From: Candidatus Yanofskyibacteriota bacterium
GTDB lineage: Bacteria; Patescibacteriota; Minisyncoccia; 2-02-FULL-40-12; GWA2-44-9
Direction of reading: 5' to 3'
Length of the DNA: 45,797 bases
NCBI GenBank assembly: GCA_016185505.1
Contig: JACPNL010000030.1
Location: 1-45,797, forward strand
Both the position numbers and the translations under genes were made by a program. Below the pieces are notes generated by a model that did no database searches, was not told where the DNA came from, and was given only the letters and a program-made list of their open reading frames with translations. Of the stretch, positions 30,604-38,348 are shown piece after piece (the first letter of the stretch is position 1; every line of letters begins with the position of its first letter).

Positions 30604-31485
30604 ATGACGTATCCCATTACCCAAATAAGATTAGGTGAGAAGAATTACCCTAAATTATTGGCCCAGATCTCCGATCCGCCAAAGCAACTATACTGCCGAG
30701 GGAATTTGGAATTACTTAACAGCGAATGCATAGGAGTGGTCGGTACAAGAAAACTTACGCCATACGGAAAAGATTCGGCCCAATATATAACTCGGGGGTT
30801 GGCAACAGCCGGTTTTACAATAGTAAGCGGCCTGGCGATGGGAATTGACGCTATCGCTCATCAGACAACCTTAGACATCGGAGGAAAAACGATAGCCGTT
30901 TTGGGGGGCGGAGTAAGCGACGCAAAAATAGGTCCTAAAATAAACTTATCCCTTGCCCAAAAAATATTGGGGAACAATGGCCTTATTATTTCCGAATATT
31001 CCGATGAAGAAGAAATTCATGCCGCAAACTTTGCCGCCAGAAACAGAATAATAAGCGGCCTGTCAAAAGGCGTGGTCATAGTTGAAGCAGACAGAGACAG
31101 CGGTTCCTTAATTACCGCTAAATGCGCGTTGGATCAGAACAGGGATGTTTTTGCCGTTCCGGGAAATATATTTTCTCAAAAATCAACCGGCTCAAACGAA
31201 CTGATAAAAAGCGGAGCAAAACTTATTACATCCGCTCAAGATATAACCGATGAGTATGGTTATAATCTAGATATTTTTAACGGCGCTGGGAGCAGTGTGT
31301 CAACAGAAAATTCTATACAACAAAACATACTTGCTATACTTAAAGAAGAAGGAGAATTATCAACCGACGAAATAATGTCTCACTTGCCAGACGCAAATAC
31401 CTCTGATATATTGTCGTCCTTGTCCGTGCTTGAAATAAACGGATTGATAAAACAGTCGAGTAATGGGAAATATAGAAAAATGTAA
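30604..31485 (+). CDS. dprA: DNA-processing protein DprA
   Basis: 293 residues. Rossmann-like DprA domain: IGVVGTRKLTPYGKDSA, VSGLAMGIDAIAHQTTL, AVLGGGVS, FAARNRIISGLSKGVVIVEADRDSGSLITAKCALDQNRDVFAVPGN, then a C-terminal winged helix (EGELSTDEIMSHLPDANTSDILSSLSVLEINGLI) of the DprA_WH type. It loads RecA on incoming single-stranded DNA in natural transformation. The N-terminal SAM-like domain of longer DprA proteins is lacking. It is plus strand, head-to-head with the IVP-like gene. Confidence 0.93.
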   Translation: MTYPITQIRLGEKNYPKLLAQISDPPKQLYCRGNLELLNSECIGVVGTRKLTPYGKDSAQYITRGLATAGFTIVSGLAMGIDAIAHQTTLDIGGKTIAVLGGGVSDAKIGPKINLSLAQKILGNNGLIISEYSDEEEIHAANFAARNRIISGLSKGVVIVEADRDSGSLITAKCALDQNRDVFAVPGNIFSQKSTGSNELIKSGAKLITSAQDITDEYGYNLDIFNGAGSSVSTENSIQQNILAILKEEGELSTDEIMSHLPDANTSDILSSLSVLEINGLIKQSSNGKYRKM

Positions 31486-31494
31486 AGTTAAAAA

Positions 31495-31598
31495 ATCAAA
31501 GTGTAAAATGACAATTTAAAATTCAAAATTAACGAGTGATAAAACTGCTTAAAAATTCTTCCAGTTTTACATTTTAATCTGTCATTTTCCATTTTGAT
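31495..31598. repeat. Empty counterpart of the IVP inverted-repeat element
   Basis: ATCAAAGTGTAAAATGACA (31495-31513) and TGTCATTTTCCATTTTGAT (31580-31598) enclose 66 AT-rich bases with no frame, between dprA and topA. Confidence 0.6.
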
Positions 31599-31620
31599 AT
31601 TTACATTTTAAATTTTAATC

Positions 31621-33786
31621 ATGCACCTACTCATCGTTGAGTCACCCACCAAAAGCCGCACTTTGTCCAAGCTTCTTGGGAAGGATTTTAACATACGCGC
31701 ATCCGTTGGCCATATACGCGATCTGCCAAAAAGCGATAAAGACGCCGTCGACATAAAAGGTGGTTTTATCCCCCATTATGAAATAAACGAGGACAAGAAA
31801 GAAATAATAGAGGAATTGAGAACCAGTGCCGCCAGGGCCGATGACATCTACTTAGCCACTGACCCTGATCGCGAAGGCGAAGCAATCGCATGGCACATAG
31901 CCCAAGTTCTGAACTTAGGAAACTCCAAGCGGATCGTTTTTCACGAAATAACCAAAGAAGCTATCCTAGAGGCATTGAAGCATCCTCGCGCAATAGACGA
32001 AAAACTTGTGAAAGCGCAAGAAGCGCGCCGGGTTTTGGACCGACTATTCGGATACGACCTCTCCGGTCTCATTTGGAAAAAGGTTCGCTATGGACTTTCA
32101 GCCGGACGCGTCCAGTCGCCGGCGCTTCGCATCCTTGTCGAACGCGAAAGAGAGATAAATTCTTTCAAAAGCGAGGCCTATCATATCATCACTGCTGATG
32201 TTTTCGGGAACAATAAGACGGTCTTCAGGACAACCTGTGAAGAACAACCGAAGGAAAAAACAATCGCCGAAAGCATACTTAAAATGGGTCGTTCCGGTTC
32301 ATGGTTTGTCAAAGACGTGACCGAAAGCGAAGTCAAGCGCTCGCCACGGCCGCCATTCACAACTTCGACACTCCAACAAACGGCAAGTTCCCGTCTTGGT
32401 TTTTCTCCATCACGAACTATGGGCATAGCCCAAAAACTATACGAGCAGGGATACATTACATATATGAGAACCGACAGCGTTAACCTCGCCTCAACTGCCC
32501 AACAACAGATAGTCGGTCTCGTTGAAAGGATTTACGGCAAAGGATATGTGGAGCCGAGAACGTATAAAACGAAAAGTAAAAGTGCCCAAGAAGCCCATGA
32601 AGCGATCCGACCGACTGACGCAGGCAGAGAAAACGCCGGAAGTAACGAAGAACAGAAAAAACTGTATAGAATTATCAGAGAACGGGCCATCGCTTCCCAA
32701 ATGGCTGACGCCAAACTTGTCCGCACAAAGATAACTGCAACCATAAAAGAAGGCGGTATTCCCGATTTTGCGGCTACAGGTTCACGCGTTCTTTTTGACG
32801 GCTGGCTTGCTTGCGACACCAGATCCCGAGGCGAAGACGTGGAACTTCCTAAAGTTGCTACAGACGAGTCATTGACCCTTAAAGACATCGCAAGCGAAGA
32901 GAAACATACTGAACCGCCGCCAAGGTACACCGAAGCCGGCCTGGTCAAAGAACTGGAAAAGAGAGGCATCGGAAGGCCGTCAACTTACGCGTCCATCATC
33001 AAGACCCTCTATGACAGGAAGTATGTGTCAAGGGATGGCCGGGCAATGAAACCCACCGATACGGGAGAAGTGGTAAGTTCATTTCTTGAAAAAAACTTTA
33101 TGAATTACATCAACGACACCTTTACCGCTGAAATGGAAAACGAGCTTGACGAGATAGCCGAAGGAAAAAGAGAATATGTCAAAACGTTGAAGGAATTCTA
33201 CGAGCCGTTCCACAAAGACGTCAGGTCAAAAGAAAATATAGAAAAACTCACCAATCTCGGCCCTGCTCCGGCCAAGTGGAAATGTCCCAAATGTGATAGT
33301 TCGATGACTTTCAAACTCGGCAAAAGCGGCAAATTTATGAGCTGCGAAAATTACCCCGAATGTAAAGGCGCCCGCCGAGCAGACGGTTCGGTGGTTGAAC
33401 CGAACAAACCTATGGGAACAGACCCCGCAACCGGTCTGCCTATATTCGTTATGGAAGGAAAATTCGGACCTTATGTTCAGGTCGGAGAAACCGTTAAGGG
33501 GGACGAAAAGCCACGAAGAGCCAGCTTGCCCAAAGGCAAAGACCCGGCAACAGTCAGCCAAGAAGAAGCCCTTAAATACTTGAGCTTGCCGCGAGTGCTT
33601 GGAACCCATCCGGAAACAGGCAAAGAGATAATCGCCAGTATCGGTCGCTTCGGACCGTATATTATGCACGACGGGGACTTTCGTTCACTTAAAAAAACCT
33701 CTGGTGACGACGTCTACACAATTGAACTGCCAAGAGCTCTTGAAATACTTAAAGAAGAAAAGAAGAAAAAGAAACATCGTAATTAA
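31621..33786 (+). CDS. topA: DNA topoisomerase I
   Basis: 721 residues. Toprim domain (LLIVESPTKSRTLSKLLG, DPDREGEAIAWH), the type IA core (HEITKEAILEALKHPR, LSAGRVQSPALRILV), the catalytic Tyr281 in YITYMRTDSVNLA, then GRPSTYASIIKTL, one four-Cys zinc ribbon (about 555-581), and two further C-terminal repeat modules (KFGPYVQVGE, RFGPYIMHDG) without cysteines. It relaxes negative supercoils. The lysine-rich end is typical. It is on the plus strand after dprA, with a terminator 90 bp past the stop. Confidence 0.95.
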   Translation: MHLLIVESPTKSRTLSKLLGKDFNIRASVGHIRDLPKSDKDAVDIKGGFIPHYEINEDKKEIIEELRTSAARADDIYLATDPDREGEAIAWHIAQVLNLGNSKRIVFHEITKEAILEALKHPRAIDEKLVKAQEARRVLDRLFGYDLSGLIWKKVRYGLSAGRVQSPALRILVEREREINSFKSEAYHIITADVFGNNKTVFRTTCEEQPKEKTIAESILKMGRSGSWFVKDVTESEVKRSPRPPFTTSTLQQTASSRLGFSPSRTMGIAQKLYEQGYITYMRTDSVNLASTAQQQIVGLVERIYGKGYVEPRTYKTKSKSAQEAHEAIRPTDAGRENAGSNEEQKKLYRIIRERAIASQMADAKLVRTKITATIKEGGIPDFAATGSRVLFDGWLACDTRSRGEDVELPKVATDESLTLKDIASEEKHTEPPPRYTEAGLVKELEKRGIGRPSTYASIIKTLYDRKYVSRDGRAMKPTDTGEVVSSFLEKNFMNYINDTFTAEMENELDEIAEGKREYVKTLKEFYEPFHKDVRSKENIEKLTNLGPAPAKWKCPKCDSSMTFKLGKSGKFMSCENYPECKGARRADGSVVEPNKPMGTDPATGLPIFVMEGKFGPYVQVGETVKGDEKPRRASLPKGKDPATVSQEEALKYLSLPRVLGTHPETGKEIIASIGRFGPYIMHDGDFRSLKKTSGDDVYTIELPRALEILKEEKKKKKHRN

Positions 33787-33820
33787 GTAATTGAGTAATT
33801 GAGTAATTGAGTAATTGAGA
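33787..33820. repeat. TAATTGAG octamer tandem repeat
   Basis: TAATTAAG followed by four copies of TAATTGAG directly behind topA. Simple tandem repeat, no spacers. Confidence 0.8.
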
Positions 33821-33878
33821 CGATTAATTACCATAAATTACGACAAATTACTTAATTACAATAAATCTTTAACAGTTG

Positions 33879-33908
33879 AAAACTACTCCAAATGGGAGTA
33901 GTTTTTTA
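33879..33908 (+). terminator. topA terminator
   Basis: AAAACTACTCC / GGAGTAGTTTT hairpin with a 5-base loop and a T run. Confidence 0.85.
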
Positions 33909-33920
33909 TTATGGTCGACA

Positions 33921-33993
33921 TAAGTGTGGAGTAAGTGTAGAGGGCGGCCCTCCACACAAACGGCCCTCCACACAAAGGCATTTGTGGTATAAT
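33921..33993 (+). repeat. Doubled REP module with TATAAT tail, copy 4, upstream of rel
   Basis: GTGTAGAGGGC/GCCCTCCACAC palindrome (33936-33957), a second half palindrome CGGCCCTCCACAC (33961-33973), then ATTTGTGGTATAAT (33980-33993). TATAAT ends one base before the ATG of rel. Confidence 0.75.
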
Positions 33994-33994
33994 A

Positions 33995-35803
33995 ATGGAC
34001 AATTTATTAACGAAAATACTGGAAAGTCCGGGTAGGAAGAAAGATCCCGGCTTGATAGAGAAGGCCTACAAATTCGCCGAATATGCCCACGGCGGACAAA
34101 AACGGCTTTCTGGCGAGGACTATATAACCCACCCTCTGTGTGTGGCCTATTTTCTGGCCGACCTGGGGCTGGACTCGCCGACCATAGCGGCCGGATTGCT
34201 GCATGACGTTATCGAAGATTCCGGCATTACTCTCGAAGAACTCAAAAAGGAATTCGGCGCGGATATCGCTTTTTTGGTTGAAGGCATGACCAAACTAAGG
34301 AAAATATCCGACGCGGCTAACAAAGAAGATGGCGCTCATCGAAGCCACTTTAATTCGCTCAAAAAAATGTTTTTCGCCACTGCCGAGGACATAAGAGTCA
34401 TCCTTATAAAACTGGCCGACAAGTACCATAATATGGAGACCCTCAAATTTATGTCCAAAGCAGACCAAAAAAGAATAGCGCTGGAGACATTGGAAATATA
34501 CGCCCCCATTGCGGCTCGACTGGGAATGGGCCGATTGAAAGGCCAGCTGGAAGACATGGCTTTCCCGTATGTTTATCCGAGAGAATATTCCTGGCTTTTA
34601 AAAAAAGTTAAAGAAAAATACTCCGACCGCCTCAACTACATAGAAAGGACAAAACCGATGATCAGGCGGTATCTGAAAGACGCTGGTGTTGCGATAATTG
34701 ACCTTAATTCAAGAGCAAAACACTATTATAGTTTGTATCAAAAATTGAAGAGGAAAGACCTAGACCCAGAAAAAATACACGATCTTGTCGCAATGCGGAT
34801 CATCGTTCCCGACATAAGTTCCTGCTACGAGGCGCTGGGGGTCATTCATAAACACTACAAGCCCCTCCCCGGCTTAATAAAGGACTACATAGCCCTTCCC
34901 AAGCCCAATGGCTACCAGTCGCTTCACACAACCATATTCTGCGAAAAGGGCAGGCTTGTTGAAATACAAATACGAACAGAGAGTATGCACGACTATGCCG
35001 AAAACGGTATCGCGGCTCATTGGGCTTATAGCGAAAGCGGGAAAACAAAACCGATCGCGGCTAATGCCAAAGAGGTTGAATGGGTAGCCCAATTAAAGAA
35101 GTTCCTTGGAGAATCAAAAACAGGTGAAAGTTTAGCTAGCTTGAAAATTGATTTCTTCAAGAACAGAATATTCGCATTCACACCAAAAGGCGATGTGAAG
35201 GATTTGCCTGAAGGCGCCACTCCGATCGATTTCGCTTACGCCATTCATACAGATCTTGGCCATACTACCAAGGGAGCAAAAGTTAACGGTAAAATCGTTT
35301 CTCTGAATTACGAACTAAAGAACGGCGATGTAGTTGAGATAATGAAAGGCAAAGAAAAGAAACCGTCTTTTGATTGGTTGAAAGTAGTAAAGACGGCTAT
35401 GGCAAAAAAGGCGATCAATTCATGGCTACGAGAGGCGGGAGATAAAACATCGGATGTCGCGCTGAAGACATCGGATGTCCAACGGCCAACGGAGACCCGG
35501 CTACGCACGGGTCCCTCTCCAGGTTCCGATGTCGTTAATTCACGTCGTAGAATTAACGCTAAACACCAACCAAAAACTCCTTCCGTCGTTATCCAAAACA
35601 AGCAAACCGGCGAACCGCTTATAGCCGGCCAGCGCGGCCTACTATACAAAGTAGCAAAATGCTGCAACCCCATACCGGGACAAAAAATAGCAGGATATAT
35701 GACGTTGAACCAGGGCGTTTCGGTTCATACTGCTACTTGCACCAACCTTAAAAAATCAAAAGGCGACGGAAAAAGGATCGTAGCGGCAAACTGGTCAAAG
35801 TAG
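33995..35803 (+). CDS. rel: Rel/SpoT-type (p)ppGpp synthetase-hydrolase
   Basis: 602 residues. HD hydrolase domain (YITHPLCVAYFL, LLHDVIEDS, KLADKYHNMETL), synthetase domain (KHYYSLYQKLKRKD, IHDLVAMRIIV, YKPLPGLIKDYIALPKPNGYQSLHT, EIQIRT), TGS domain (RIFAFTPKGDVKDLPEGATPIDFAYAIHTDLG), then a zinc-type CC motif AKCCNPIPGQ. The C-terminal ACT domain is absent; normal Rel is ~720 residues. A ~110-bp repeat element (35447-35557) is translated in frame between TGS and the CC motif. The ATG is only one base after the TATAAT of a REP copy, so either another promoter serves it or a downstream start is used. Confidence 0.9.
   Translation: MDNLLTKILESPGRKKDPGLIEKAYKFAEYAHGGQKRLSGEDYITHPLCVAYFLADLGLDSPTIAAGLLHDVIEDSGITLEELKKEFGADIAFLVEGMTKLRKISDAANKEDGAHRSHFNSLKKMFFATAEDIRVILIKLADKYHNMETLKFMSKADQKRIALETLEIYAPIAARLGMGRLKGQLEDMAFPYVYPREYSWLLKKVKEKYSDRLNYIERTKPMIRRYLKDAGVAIIDLNSRAKHYYSLYQKLKRKDLDPEKIHDLVAMRIIVPDISSCYEALGVIHKHYKPLPGLIKDYIALPKPNGYQSLHTTIFCEKGRLVEIQIRTESMHDYAENGIAAHWAYSESGKTKPIAANAKEVEWVAQLKKFLGESKTGESLASLKIDFFKNRIFAFTPKGDVKDLPEGATPIDFAYAIHTDLGHTTKGAKVNGKIVSLNYELKNGDVVEIMKGKEKKPSFDWLKVVKTAMAKKAINSWLREAGDKTSDVALKTSDVQRPTETRLRTGPSPGSDVVNSRRRINAKHQPKTPSVVIQNKQTGEPLIAGQRGLLYKVAKCCNPIPGQKIAGYMTLNQGVSVHTATCTNLKKSKGDGKRIVAANWSK
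35447..35557. repeat. GACATC element, long copy, in rel
   Basis: ACATCGGATGTC twice (35448-35459, 35468-35479), an inner GGAGACCCGG / CGGGTCCCTCTCC pairing, then GATGTCGTTAATTC (35528-35541) with an inverted GAATTAAC. It encodes about 37 residues (TSDVALKTSDV... SDVVNSRRRIN) between domains. Confidence 0.75.
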
Positions 35804-35868
35804 TCGCTCAACCGTCAATTAATTTTTGAGCATTGAAATCCTTAAGATAACTTAATTGTAGATAACTT

Positions 35869-36753
35869 TTAGTCAATTATGCTTTTAGCGATCTTGTTGA
35901 GATCTTGGAGAGTGGCGAATCGGATGACTATCTTGCCGCCTTTTTCGGTGCTGTGAATTAAAACCGGGGTTTTAAGCGTGTCGGCGAGATTTTTCTCAAG
36001 TTCTAAGAATTTGCTGTCTTTTTTGGCTGAAGATTTTCCCTTTTTGGCAGTTGAAGCGATACTTTCAACTTCCCTTGAAGAGACGCCTCCGGCCAATATT
36101 TGCTTATACATCTCTCTCTGCTTAGTCTCGTCGCTAAAAGCAAGCAACGCTCGTGCATGGGCTCGGCTTAGTTTACCCGAACGCAGGGATTCCCTGATAT
36201 CTTTGGGAAGATTGAGTAAACGAATGGCGTTGGCAACAACCTCTCTTGATTTTGCCACTTTCTCGGCAATTTCTTTTTGAGTTAAACCAAATTCTTTGGC
36301 AAGACGATCGTACGCTTCCGCTTCTTCAAGAGGATTGAGATCGGTTCTCTGCAGGTTCTCTATCAAAGCCACCTCAAGAGCAACTCTTTTGTCCCCGCCT
36401 TCCGGAGAAAGATCGTCTCTGATAATAACCGGCACATGGGGCAGACCGGCCTGCTTGGATGCTCTTAATCGCCTTTCCCCCGCTATCAACTGATAGTAGA
36501 CATTCATTCCCCGATTGCTTTCTTCTTCAACTTTAGACACAAGCAAAGGCTGAAGAACTCCGTATTTTCGTATTGACTTTGACAACTCTTTCAAACCTTC
36601 GTCGTCAAAATCATGCCGTGGCTGCTGGGGATTCGGCCTCACCTTATTTATCTCAACATAAAAAACACTGTCCTTCTTTATATCAGGAGTTATGTGTTTT
36701 GCGTCGGGAATTAGTGAATTGAGACCCTTGCCTAGTCCAAATAATTTTTTCAT
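35869..36753 (-). CDS. parB: Chromosome-partitioning protein ParB
   Basis: 294 residues. GLGKGLNSLIP start, ParB/Srx CTPase domain with VRPNPQQPRHDFDDEGLKELSKSI and GERRLRAS (C-motif), ALIENLQRTDLNPLEEAEAY, the helix-turn-helix FGLTQKEIAEKVAKSREVVANAIRLL, LSRAHARALL, and a C-terminal dimer domain. It binds parS and slides as a CTP clamp. It follows parA by ~115 bp on the same strand. I found no TGTTTCACGTGAAACA-type parS in the window. Confidence 0.94.
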   Translation of the reverse strand: MKKLFGLGKGLNSLIPDAKHITPDIKKDSVFYVEINKVRPNPQQPRHDFDDEGLKELSKSIRKYGVLQPLLVSKVEEESNRGMNVYYQLIAGERRLRASKQAGLPHVPVIIRDDLSPEGGDKRVALEVALIENLQRTDLNPLEEAEAYDRLAKEFGLTQKEIAEKVAKSREVVANAIRLLNLPKDIRESLRSGKLSRAHARALLAFSDETKQREMYKQILAGGVSSREVESIASTAKKGKSSAKKDSKFLELEKNLADTLKTPVLIHSTEKGGKIVIRFATLQDLNKIAKSIID

Positions 36754-36867
36754 TCGCTAATCGCTCTACTACTAATTACAAATTTCACAAATATACAAAT
36801 TTTACAAATATGAAATTCCATTCGTAAGATTTGTATATTCGTAAAAATTAGTAATTCGTAGTAAAGG

Positions 36868-37632
36868 TTAACTTGTCAACCTAATGATTTCCTCTGCCAA
36901 CTGCCGATACGCTCTCGCCGCGCGCGAACCGGGGTCGAATTGCAAGATGGTCTTCCCAAAACTCGGCGCTTCGGCCAGCGACACCAACCTTGGTATTACG
37001 GAATTAAAGACGCGGCCGGGAAAACTTTTGTGAACTTCATTCAGCACCTGTCGCGACAACTGATTCCTCTTATCATACATTGTAAGCAATACTCCGAGTA
37101 CTTGCAAATCAGGATTAAGCCCTTGTCTGACAAGGTTGATAGTATTGAGAAGCTGACTTAACCCTTCAAGGGCGAAATACTCCGTTTGAACCGGAATTAT
37201 CACATGCTCGGAAGCGGCAAGAGCATTTACCGTTAAAAGCCCAAGCGACGGCGGACAATCTATTAGAATGTAGTCATAGTTCGTGCGGATAGAATTAAGA
37301 ACCTTCTTCAAACGGGTTTCTCTTTCATCCATCGTCACCAACTCAACCGTCGCTCCGGCTAAACTCTGTGAAGCGGGAAGAATGTCAAAACCAAAAATCG
37401 AGGTTTTTCGTATTATTGTTTCGGGGTTCTGGTCAATAATAAGAGAATGATAAATATTCGGATGGTCGGGATTCATATTAATTCCCAAACCAAGAGTGGC
37501 ATTTGCCTGTGAATCCAAATCAACTAATAAAACATACTTCCCCATCGCGGCAAGATAAGCGCAAATATTTGTGGCGGATGTACTTTTCCCAACCCCACCT
37601 TTTTGATTACAAACACTTATTACTCTAGCCAT
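36868..37632 (-). CDS. parA: Chromosome-partitioning ATPase ParA (Soj-like)
   Basis: 254 residues. Deviant Walker A KGGVGKST (11-18), DLDSQANATLGLG, IDCPPSLGLLTVNAL (Walker B), and LTMYDKRNQLSRQVLNEV. No N-terminal DNA-binding extension, so it is of the chromosomal Soj type. With ParB it positions the replication origin; in many bacteria parAB lies near the origin, but no dnaA, gidA or other origin marker is in view. Confidence 0.94.
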   Translation of the reverse strand: MARVISVCNQKGGVGKSTSATNICAYLAAMGKYVLLVDLDSQANATLGLGINMNPDHPNIYHSLIIDQNPETIIRKTSIFGFDILPASQSLAGATVELVTMDERETRLKKVLNSIRTNYDYILIDCPPSLGLLTVNALAASEHVIIPVQTEYFALEGLSQLLNTINLVRQGLNPDLQVLGVLLTMYDKRNQLSRQVLNEVHKSFPGRVFNSVIPRLVSLAEAPSFGKTILQFDPGSRAARAYRQLAEEIIRLTS

Positions 37633-37691
37633 ATAATTAACTTTATTTTATACTTACTATCAAAACTTTTCAAATTATAAAGGCCAAGGAG

Positions 37692-38048
37692 ATGGAACTC
37701 TCTGGGGTTTTACACTTCTGGTCGGAAACAGGCACTGAAGGCGGCCATTGGGCATTTCAAGATGAAAAGTTTATTTTCCCGCCGACTCCCGATTGGCCAA
37801 ATGAGAGGTGGTCTTACGACGGCCTTCATGTGTTGGAAGACGATGACGAGCTCATAATTTATTCGAAAGAAGATCCAAACCAAATTGTATGGTCCGGTAA
37901 AATCGAACTCATACAACATCCACTCTTTACCGAGTCGGCTCATGGAATGTGGATCCATACTGACCAGAAAGGAGTTAACAGAGATACCTGGGCCAACTGG
38001 TTCATTAAAAAATACCCGGCCAAACTTATTAAATCCAGACCTCGATAA
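37692..38048 (+). CDS. Conserved-looking soluble protein, unknown function
   Basis: 118 residues: ELSGVLHFWSETGTEGGHWAFQDEKF, aromatic- and acid-rich, probably beta-rich and cytoplasmic (no signal or membrane helix). I think I have met this kind of HFWSETGTEGG protein in other CPR genomes, but no function is known to me. AAGGAGATGG precedes the second codons, so the Shine-Dalgarno is close to the ATG. Divergent from parA, single-gene unit with its own terminator. Confidence 0.75.
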   Translation: MELSGVLHFWSETGTEGGHWAFQDEKFIFPPTPDWPNERWSYDGLHVLEDDDELIIYSKEDPNQIVWSGKIELIQHPLFTESAHGMWIHTDQKGVNRDTWANWFIKKYPAKLIKSRPR

Positions 38049-38060
38049 CGAGGTCTTTAA
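38037..38060 (+). terminator. Terminator of the unknown gene
   Basis: AGACCTCG-ATAA-CGAGGTCT hairpin followed by TTAAAATT; it covers the stop codon. Confidence 0.75.
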
Positions 38061-38062
38061 AA

Positions 38063-38091
38063 TTGTAAAACGGCCGGAAAAGTGATAAAAT
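38063..38091 (+). promoter_or_regulatory. tRNA-Leu promoter
   Basis: TTGTAA (38063-38068), 17-base spacer, TAAAAT (38086-38091), 13 bases before the tRNA. Confidence 0.65.
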
Positions 38092-38104
38092 AATGTAGTA
38101 GATT

Positions 38105-38189
38105 GCCGCTGTGGTGGAATTGGCTATACACGCACGACTCAAAATCGTGTGGTCGCAAGACCATGTCGGTTCGACTCCGACCAGCGGCA
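38105..38189 (+). tRNA. tRNA-Leu (CAA)
   Basis: Acceptor GCCGCTG/CAGCGGC, anticodon stem ACGA with loop CTCAAAA (anticodon CAA), long variable arm TGGTCGCAAGACCA, T arm GTCGGTTCGACTCCGAC. Class II tRNA of 85 nt, CCA not encoded. Confidence 0.92.
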
Positions 38190-38243
38190 CAATTGAACCT
38201 GTACAACCACGCCTTTCAGGCGAGTCGGACCTCTAGCGGGGTG

Positions 38244-38345
38244 AACCAAAACAGCCGCCAATCGGAGTTTTAAGTTTTTGAGCATTATTTCTTCTTTCAG
38301 CTCTTTCAAAACTTCCCGAGCGACTTGTTTGCCGTCAATTATCAT
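38244..38345 (-). pseudogene. folD: folD N-terminal fragment
   Basis: MIIDGKQVAREVLKELKEEI followed by KLRLAAVLV matches the start of methylene-tetrahydrofolate dehydrogenase/cyclohydrolase FolD (usual ~285 residues). After about 34 residues the frame runs into a repeat with CCCCGCTAGAGGTCC and CGCCT/AGGCG and then antisense through tRNA-Leu. The rest of folD is gone. The start lies 3 bp past the stop of the LAGLIDADG gene on the same strand, so the remnant may still be transcribed. Confidence 0.75.
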
Positions 38346-38348
38346 TGT

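Noticed and set aside
33787-33820. CRISPR-like array
   Set aside because: It is a plain 8-bp tandem repeat without spacers; no cas gene is in the window.
35869-37632. parS centromere near parAB
   Set aside because: I looked for a TGTTTCACGTGAAACA-like 16-mer and saw none.
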